From: Sphaerobacter sp.
Lineage (GTDB): Bacteria; Chloroflexota; Chloroflexia; Thermomicrobiales; Thermomicrobiaceae
Length of the DNA stretch: 64,000 nucleotides
NCBI GenBank assembly: GCA_029961075.1
Contig: JASBVL010000004.1
Span: 19,448 to 83,447, forward strand
Direction of reading: 5' to 3'
Shown here: positions 57,001 through 64,000 of the stretch, piece after piece
How positions within the stretch are numbered: the stretch's first letter is position 1
Layout: every line of letters begins with the position of its first letter
Program-made: the position numbers and the translations under genes
The notes under the pieces: model-generated
The model's database searches: none
What the model saw: only the letters and a program-made list of their open reading frames with translations
What the model was told of the DNA's origin: nothing

Positions 57001-57675
57001 CCGCTCGCACCTCCAGCACTGCGCGATCCGGCCCGGTGGGCGCGGCACTGGCTGCGCCCGAGCACAGGCTCCGCAATCCGCTCTCCCCCGGCGCCCGGCC
57101 GGCGCCCCCCTTGGCAGCGGGTCGCCGGGCATGCGATAACACGAGCAGGGCGACGACGGGGGTACGCCGCGCCAGGGGAAGCGTTCGGGAGAAGCGTGAC
57201 CACGACGGAGGGCAAGCGCGCGACGCCGCCGGACGGCCGCAAGGACGACGCGGCACTGGCGGAGGTCGCCTGGGTGGCGGTCAAGCTGGGGCTGACGGCC
57301 TTCGGCGGCCCGGCGGCGCACATCGCCATGCTGCGCGAGGAGGTGGTCACGCGTCGCCGCTGGGTGACGGAGCAGCACTTCCTCGACCTGCTCGGCGCGA
57401 CGAACCTGATCCCGGGGCCCAACTCCACCGAGATGGTGATCCACACGGGCTACATCCGGGCCGGCTGGCGCGGCCTCATCGTCGGCGGCGTCGGCTTCAT
57501 CACGCCCGCGGCCGTGCTGGTGCTCGCCTTCGCCTGGGCCTACGTCCGCTTCGGCACGACCCCCGAGGTGGGCTGGCTGCTCTACGGGATCAAGCCGGTC
57601 ATCATCGCGGTCGTGGCCCAGGCGCTCTGGAACCTCTGGAAGACGGCCATCACGGGCCCGCTCGCGGCCGCGGTC

Positions 57676-59270
<1,595 letters not shown>

Positions 59271-59274
<4 letters not shown>

Positions 59275-60857
59275 GCGTCTCCTCCCTCCGTGGCTGGGTC
59301 CGGGGCCTCGTCGTGCGACTCGCCGAGCGCGGCCTCCACTGCGTGCTGCAGCGTCCCGGAGTGGACCAGGTCGCGCGCGGTCCCGATCAACTCATGGAGC
59401 GGCCGGTCATCCCCGTCGAGGAACGGGATCCGGCTACGGACGACGCGATAGGCGGCCTCGGTGCCGACACCCCAGGGTGGGCGGCCGGTCAGGTCGATGG
59501 CTTGGGCGGCGCAGAGGACCTCGATCGCGACGATGGTCTCGGTGTTCGCGACCACGCGGGCGAGATGGCGGGCCGCAGTCGTCCCCATGCTGTTGAAGTC
59601 CTCGATGTCGGCCGAGGTCGGGATCGAGTCGACGCTGGATGGGTGCGCGAGGACCTTATTCTCGGCCGCCAGGGACGCGGCGACGTACTGGGCCAGCATC
59701 AGGCCCGAGTGCAAACCCGGGCTGGGCGTCAGGAAGGCGGGCAGGCCGCTGGAGCGAGGATCGACCAGGCTGGCGATCCGCCGCTCGGTGAAGGTGCCGA
59801 GCGACGCGACGGCCAGCTTCAGGTAGTCGGACGCCAGCGCGACGGGATGGCCGTGGAAGTTCCCGCCGGAGACTACGCCGGTGTCGTCCGGGAAGCAGAG
59901 CGGATTGTCGGTCACGGCGTTGATCTCGATGTGGACCGTCTCCTGGACGCTCTCCAGCGCGCCGCGCACCGGTCCCAACACCTGTGGGATGCAGCGGAGC
60001 GTGTAGGGGTCCTGGACGGCATCGCGCGTTGCGCGCGGCAGGCATCCGTCCCGCTGCAGCAGGGCGCGCAGGCGCGCGGCGGTCGAGACTTGCCCGGGGT
60101 GGGGCCGCACCTGGTGGACGGGCGCCGCCAGGGCGGTCGGGTGCCCGCCCAGCGCGTCAAAGCTCATGGCCGCGGCGATCTCGGCGGCACGCAGCAGTCC
60201 CTGGGTATCCGCGACGGCGAGGGCGAGGAGCGCGGTGATGATCTGGGTACCGTTGATGAGCGCCAGGGCCTCCTTGGCCTCGAGCACCAGCGGAGCGATC
60301 CCCGCGGCCTGGAGGGCCGACGCCGCCGGCTGCACCGTGCCCTGGACCCGGACGTGCCCCTCACCGATCAGGGGGAGCGCCAGGTGCGCCAGCGGCGCGA
60401 GGTCGCCGCTCGCTCCCACGGAGCCTTGGTCCGGCACGATGGGGTGGATGTCCGCGTTGAGGAGATCGAGCAGGCGCTCGACGACAACGGGGCGGACACC
60501 AGAGTAGCCGCGGGCCACCGCCTGCGCGCGCAGCAGCATGGCGGCGCGTACCACCTCGTCGGGTAGCGGCTCACCCACGCCCGCGGCATGGGAGCGCAGC
60601 AGGTGGACCTGGAGCGCGGCCCGATCGTCCGGTGAGATCCGGACGTTGGCCAGCGCGCCGAAACCGGTGGAGACCCCGTACACGGGCCGGTCGTCGTGCA
60701 GGGCTCGGATCACCGCGGCCCGGCTGCGCTCCATCGCGGCTCTGGCCTCGGGCGCCAGGTGGACGCGACGGCTGTGGCGCGCCACCGCGACGACATCGGG
60801 GATGCGGAGCGGACGTCCGCCGACCACGACGGCGTCGCTGCCGTGCTTCGTCGTCAC
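59271..60857 (-). CDS. hutH: Histidine ammonia-lyase HutH
   Basis: HutH converts histidine to urocanate and ammonia. The 528-residue protein has Tyr60 in [14 protein letters not shown] and the MIO-forming Ala149-Ser150-Gly151 in [17 protein letters not shown]. It also has [21 protein letters not shown] and [18 protein letters not shown], plus [21 protein letters not shown], all typical of HAL. GTG at 60857 with GGGGAGGG at eight bases is chosen; the open frame upstream to 61016 lacks family features. It is the first gene of a hutH-hutU operon. hutI and hutG are not in the window. Confidence 0.95.
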
Positions 60858-61136
60858 CAAACGACCCTCCCCTCGGCGGTGCCGCGTTGCCACGGCACAA
60901 GGTTCGGGCGCGCTGCCCCCGGGCGCGCCTTCCGCAGCGTGATAGGCTGGGGCACGACTGTGTCGCGAACGGGGCCAGTGTACCGTGTTCCAGCGAGCCG
61001 CGCACCCGCGCGCCACGGGGTGGTTGTGGGCTAAGATTAGCGAACTCTGGTCGACGGCGCGGCTCGCTGCAGGCGGCTGGCCTGGCGGGATGCGTCAGGC
61101 AGCATGGGCGCTCAGTGCACGAGGGAGTGAGGCGGC
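60858..61136. other. Divergent intergenic region between hutH and second AI-2E gene
   Basis: This gap of 279 bases has no gene. A TTGTGG...TAAGAT pair around 61024-61037 on the plus strand is a weak promoter candidate for the AI-2E gene. I see no recognisable HutC/HutP site for hutH. Confidence 0.4.
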
Positions 61137-62219
61137 GTGGTCGAGAGCGTGTCGGGGACGCGGTGGAAGCGAGTCTTGCTGGTCGCGCTCGCGCTGGTCG
61201 TGCTCGCCTGGGTGGTGTGGCGTACCCGCGGCGCGCTCACGCCGTTTCTACTCGGCAGCATCCTGGCGTATCTGCTGGCGCCCCTGATCACCGCCATTGA
61301 GCGGCTGATGCCCCGCCAGGGACGGTTCGGGCAGTTTGCCCGGCCCGTCGCGATCCTCGTGGCCTACATCGTCGCCCTGGGCGCCCTCGCCGTCGCGGGG
61401 TTCTACCTGATCCCGCCGCTCGTCAACCAGACGGTCGAATTCGTCCAAGAGCTGCCGACCTACTGGGACGATGTCCTGCGCGAGGGGAACTCGCTCCTGG
61501 CGCTGTATCGCGATCGCGTGCCACCCCAGGTGCAGGCGCAAATCGAGAGCAACCTCGACGCGCTGGGCGCGCAGGTGGGCGCTGCGGCCAGCGCCGCGAT
61601 GATGGTGACGTTCGACGCCGTCGGCACGATTATCGGCTTCGCCGCCGGCCTCGCGCTGCTCCCGCTCTGGATGTTCTACGTGCTCAAAGATCAGCAGCGG
61701 GCGCTCCAGTGGTTCTACAACCTGTGGCCTGAAGCGTGGCGTGGTGACGTCCGCGCGATCGTCGGCATGCTGGATGAGGTGCTGGCGGCGTACGTCCGCG
61801 GGCAACTCTTCCTGGGCGTCATCATCGGGGTCGTGACGGGCCTGGCGATGTGGCTCATCGGGATCCCGCAGGCGCTCGTCCTCGGGGTCCTGGCCGGGGT
61901 GTTCGAGCTGATCCCCGTGCTCGGCCCGTGGCTCGCGTTCGGCGTCGCCGCGCTCGTGACCCTGGCGACCGAGCGAGATCGCCTCCTGCTGGTCGGCATC
62001 GCCTTCCTGGCGATCCAGCAACTGGAGAACACGTTCCTGGTGCCGAAAATCCAGGGCGACGCCGTCCGGGTCCACCCCGCGGTCATCATGGTGCTGCTCG
62101 TGATCGGCGGCTCGCTCTGGGGGGTCTTCGGCATGATCGTGATCGTGCCGCTCACCGCCGTGCTCCGAGACATCTTCGTGTATCTCTACAAGCGCCTGGG
62201 TGAGACGGACCCGGCCTGA
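61137..62219 (+). CDS. AI-2E family transporter (second copy)
   Basis: The 360-residue membrane protein has the same family layout: TPFLLGSILAYLLAPLITAIERL near the N terminus, a central soluble region of about 60 residues, then FELIPVLGPWLAFGVAALVTL and HPAVIMVLLVIGGSLWGVFGMIVIVPLTAVLRDIFVYLY. The PVLGPWLA and HPAV motifs are family hallmarks. Start is GTG at 61137 with GAGG upstream. Substrate is unknown. It converges on lysS and lies on the opposite strand from the first copy, with chrA/hutUH between them. Confidence 0.9.
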   Translation: MVESVSGTRWKRVLLVALALVVLAWVVWRTRGALTPFLLGSILAYLLAPLITAIERLMPRQGRFGQFARPVAILVAYIVALGALAVAGFYLIPPLVNQTVEFVQELPTYWDDVLREGNSLLALYRDRVPPQVQAQIESNLDALGAQVGAAASAAMMVTFDAVGTIIGFAAGLALLPLWMFYVLKDQQRALQWFYNLWPEAWRGDVRAIVGMLDEVLAAYVRGQLFLGVIIGVVTGLAMWLIGIPQALVLGVLAGVFELIPVLGPWLAFGVAALVTLATERDRLLLVGIAFLAIQQLENTFLVPKIQGDAVRVHPAVIMVLLVIGGSLWGVFGMIVIVPLTAVLRDIFVYLYKRLGETDPA

Positions 62220-62329
62220 CGGCCACTCGGGCGCCGGCGGCGCGACCCACGCCATGGCGCAGTCAACCCGGGCGCATGGTGGGCCGCGCCGCCGGCCCCA
62301 GGTGGCTCTGGACGGGTCCCGGCCGTCGC

Positions 62330-63871
62330 CTACTGGTCCCGCTCGTCGGCCGAGCGCGGCACGAGGTTGAGGATGGGGGTCGGCTTGGACCGGAGGTGCG
62401 GGAAGAGGATCACCTCACGGATGTTCTGCTGGTCCGTGAGGAGCATCGTCAGCCGGTCGATCCCCAGGCCAAAGCCGCCGGTGGGGGGCATCCCGTACAT
62501 CAGCGCATTGATGAAGTCGTCGTCAATGGGCATGGCCTCGTCATCGCCGGCCGCACGGTCGCGGGCCTGTTGGAGGAACCGGCTGAGCTGATCCATGGGG
62601 TCGTTCAGCTCGGTGAAGGCGTTGCCCACCTCCATCGCAGCGATGAAGGGCTGGAAGCGCTCGACGATGCGCGGATCCTCGGGGCTGCGCTTGGCGAGCG
62701 GCGACAGTTCGACCGGGTAGTCGATCAGGAAGGTCGGCTGGATCAGCGTGGGTCGGACGAAGGTCTTCAGCAGCTCGTCGATGATGCGGGGCCAGACCGT
62801 GTCCGGGGCGACATCCGCCCCCAGCGCCCGCGCGCGCTCGTACAGCTCGCGCTGATCGGTGACCTCGAGGAAGTCGATCCCGGTGGTGTCGATGAGGGCC
62901 TGGCGGAGCGACACGCGCGGCCAGGGCGGGGTCAGGTCGACCGTATGGCCCGCGAAGGTGATCTGGCGCGTGCCGAGCGCCTCCTCCGCCACGAAGGCCA
63001 GCATCTGCTCGACGAGCTCCATGACGTCGCGGTAGTCGGCGTACGCCATGTAGAACTCGAGCATGGTGAACTCGGGCGAGTGCCGCGCGTCGATGCCTTC
63101 GTTCCGGAAGTCCTTCGAGATCTCGTAGACCCGCTCGTAGCCGCCCACCAGGAGGCGCTTCAGGTACAGCTCGTCGGCGATCCGCAGGTAGAAGGTCTGG
63201 TCGAGCGCGTTGTAGTAGGTGGTGAAGGGCTTGGCGGCCGCGCCGCCGTAGAGCGGCTGGAGGATCGGCGTCTCCACCTCGAGGAAGCCGCGCTCGTCGA
63301 GGAAGCGCCGGATGGCGCGGATGGCGTTGGCACGAATGACGAAGATGCGCCGGGTCTCCTCGTTGGCCATGAGGTCCGCGTAGCGCTGCCGGTAGCGGGT
63401 CTCGACGTCGGTGAGGCCGTGCCACTTCTCGGGCGGCGGGTTGACGGCCTTCGCCAGCAACTGGAACCGCCTGACCTCGACCGTGACCTCGCCGGTGCGG
63501 GTGCGGAAGAGGTGGCCGGCGGCCTCGATGAAGTCGCCCAGATCGATGAAGCGCTTGAAGTGCGCCAGGGCGTCGTCGGTCACGACATCGCGACGCAGAT
63601 AGAGCTGGATTGCGCCGCTGCCGTCGCGGATGTGGGCGAAGACCGACTTCCCCATGTCGCGGAGGGCGGTGACGCGGCCGGCGACGACGATCTCCTCGGG
63701 GTCGAGCTCGCCGTCGAGCGTCGGCTCGATCTCGGCGAACCGATCGAGCGCCTGCCTGGCGGTGTGGGTCCGATGGCTGCGCGGTGGGTAGGGGTCGATG
63801 CCGAGCCGGCGTAGCTCTTCGACCTTGCGCTGGCGCTGGCGCTGCTGCTCATTCAGCTCGATCTCGAACAA
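62330..63871 (-). CDS. lysS: Lysyl-tRNA synthetase (class II)
   Basis: LysRS charges tRNA-Lys. The 513-residue product has an N-terminal OB-fold anticodon-binding domain (VAGRVTALRDMGKSVFAHIRDGSG) and a class II catalytic core. Motif 1 lies around FLEVETPILQP, motif 2 is FRNEGIDARHSPEFTMLEFY, and motif 3 is GFGLGIDRLTMLLT, followed by IREVILFPHLR. TTG at 63871 is preferred because GGGAGGGAG lies nine bases upstream. A TTG at 63928 gives a longer product with an atypical N terminus. An intrinsic terminator just upstream isolates it from the preceding gene. Confidence 0.96.
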   Translation of the reverse strand: MFEIELNEQQRQRQRKVEELRRLGIDPYPPRSHRTHTARQALDRFAEIEPTLDGELDPEEIVVAGRVTALRDMGKSVFAHIRDGSGAIQLYLRRDVVTDDALAHFKRFIDLGDFIEAAGHLFRTRTGEVTVEVRRFQLLAKAVNPPPEKWHGLTDVETRYRQRYADLMANEETRRIFVIRANAIRAIRRFLDERGFLEVETPILQPLYGGAAAKPFTTYYNALDQTFYLRIADELYLKRLLVGGYERVYEISKDFRNEGIDARHSPEFTMLEFYMAYADYRDVMELVEQMLAFVAEEALGTRQITFAGHTVDLTPPWPRVSLRQALIDTTGIDFLEVTDQRELYERARALGADVAPDTVWPRIIDELLKTFVRPTLIQPTFLIDYPVELSPLAKRSPEDPRIVERFQPFIAAMEVGNAFTELNDPMDQLSRFLQQARDRAAGDDEAMPIDDDFINALMYGMPPTGGFGLGIDRLTMLLTDQQNIREVILFPHLRSKPTPILNLVPRSADERDQ

Positions 63872-63921
63872 CGGTAGTGGCTCCCTCCCGGCGAGTCTCT
63901 CTGAACGCTGTGCGGTGATCC

Positions 63922-63963
63922 CAGGCAAAACAACAGCCGCGGACGCCGGCGCTGCGTCCGCGG
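63922..63963 (-). terminator. Intrinsic terminator upstream of lysS
   Basis: CCGCGGACGC at 63937-63946 pairs perfectly with 63954-63963 around a seven-base loop. On the minus strand the stem is followed by a T-rich tract (CTGTTGTTTTG, 63935-63925). It probably ends a minus-strand gene beyond the right edge. As it lies about 50 bases before the lysS start, attenuation of lysS is also conceivable. The last 37 bases of the window hold nothing recognisable. Confidence 0.7.
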
Positions 63964-64000
63964 CGATCCGGGTCCGGGTGCACGCCTCAGTCCACCTTGG

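Overview
The window is about 64 kb of very GC-rich bacterial chromosome, densely packed with housekeeping genes. The gene content suggests a Chloroflexota bacterium of the Thermomicrobia/Sphaerobacter type. The basis is high GC, a dcw cluster running mraZ to ftsZ-nrdR, minCDE beside mreD-mrdA, a propionyl-CoA carboxylase/methylmalonyl-CoA pathway, many GTG/TTG starts, and recurring GC-rich intergenic repeats. This placement is inference; there is no rRNA here to test it. I see no tRNA, rRNA, CRISPR array, prophage or insertion sequence.

Layout. (1) 1-16450, minus strand: a division and cell-wall cluster read right to left as mraZ, rsmH, ftsL-like, ftsI, murF, mraY, murD, ftsW, murC, ddl, ftsQ, ftsA, ftsZ, nrdR, then a partial unknown gene. 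Most junctions overlap by 1-4 bases. murE, murG and murB are absent from their usual slots. The mraZ promoter carries 10-bp-phased GTGG repeats flanked by two exact DnaA boxes. (2) 16592-25876: an SPW membrane protein, an acyl-CoA carboxylase operon (beta, small epsilon, alpha), a type 2 isopentenyl-diphosphate isomerase fused to a YjbQ domain, methylmalonyl-CoA mutase and epimerase. These enzymes form a propionyl-CoA to succinyl-CoA route. (3) 25883-30697: mreD, mrdA, minC, minD, minE, a cell-shape and septum-placement operon that runs on into the epimerase. (4) 30841-40580: DJ-1/PfpI protein, CsaA, an XRE regulator, a 1.3-kb gene-free stretch, a flippase-like gene with uppP, two transsulfuration-type enzymes and an acetyl-CoA synthetase. 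(5) 41265-49172: two-component system, M16 peptidase, CinA, M55 D-aminopeptidase, serine hydrolase, MFS transporter. (6) 49187-55708: a frameshifted secreted-protein gene, a large GGDEF/EAL protein, an alcohol dehydrogenase and a VKOR/DsbA pair. (7) 55867-62219: two AI-2E family genes around a damaged region where a truncated chromate transporter gene runs head-on into hutU lacking its 3' end, followed by hutH. (8) lysS and an upstream terminator close the window.

The observations most worth following are the in-frame Fni-YjbQ fusion, the chrA/hutU junction at a 12-bp microhomology (rearrangement or assembly chimera), the compound mraZ control region, and several long inverted repeats between genes. 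No wholly new multi-gene system is obvious.
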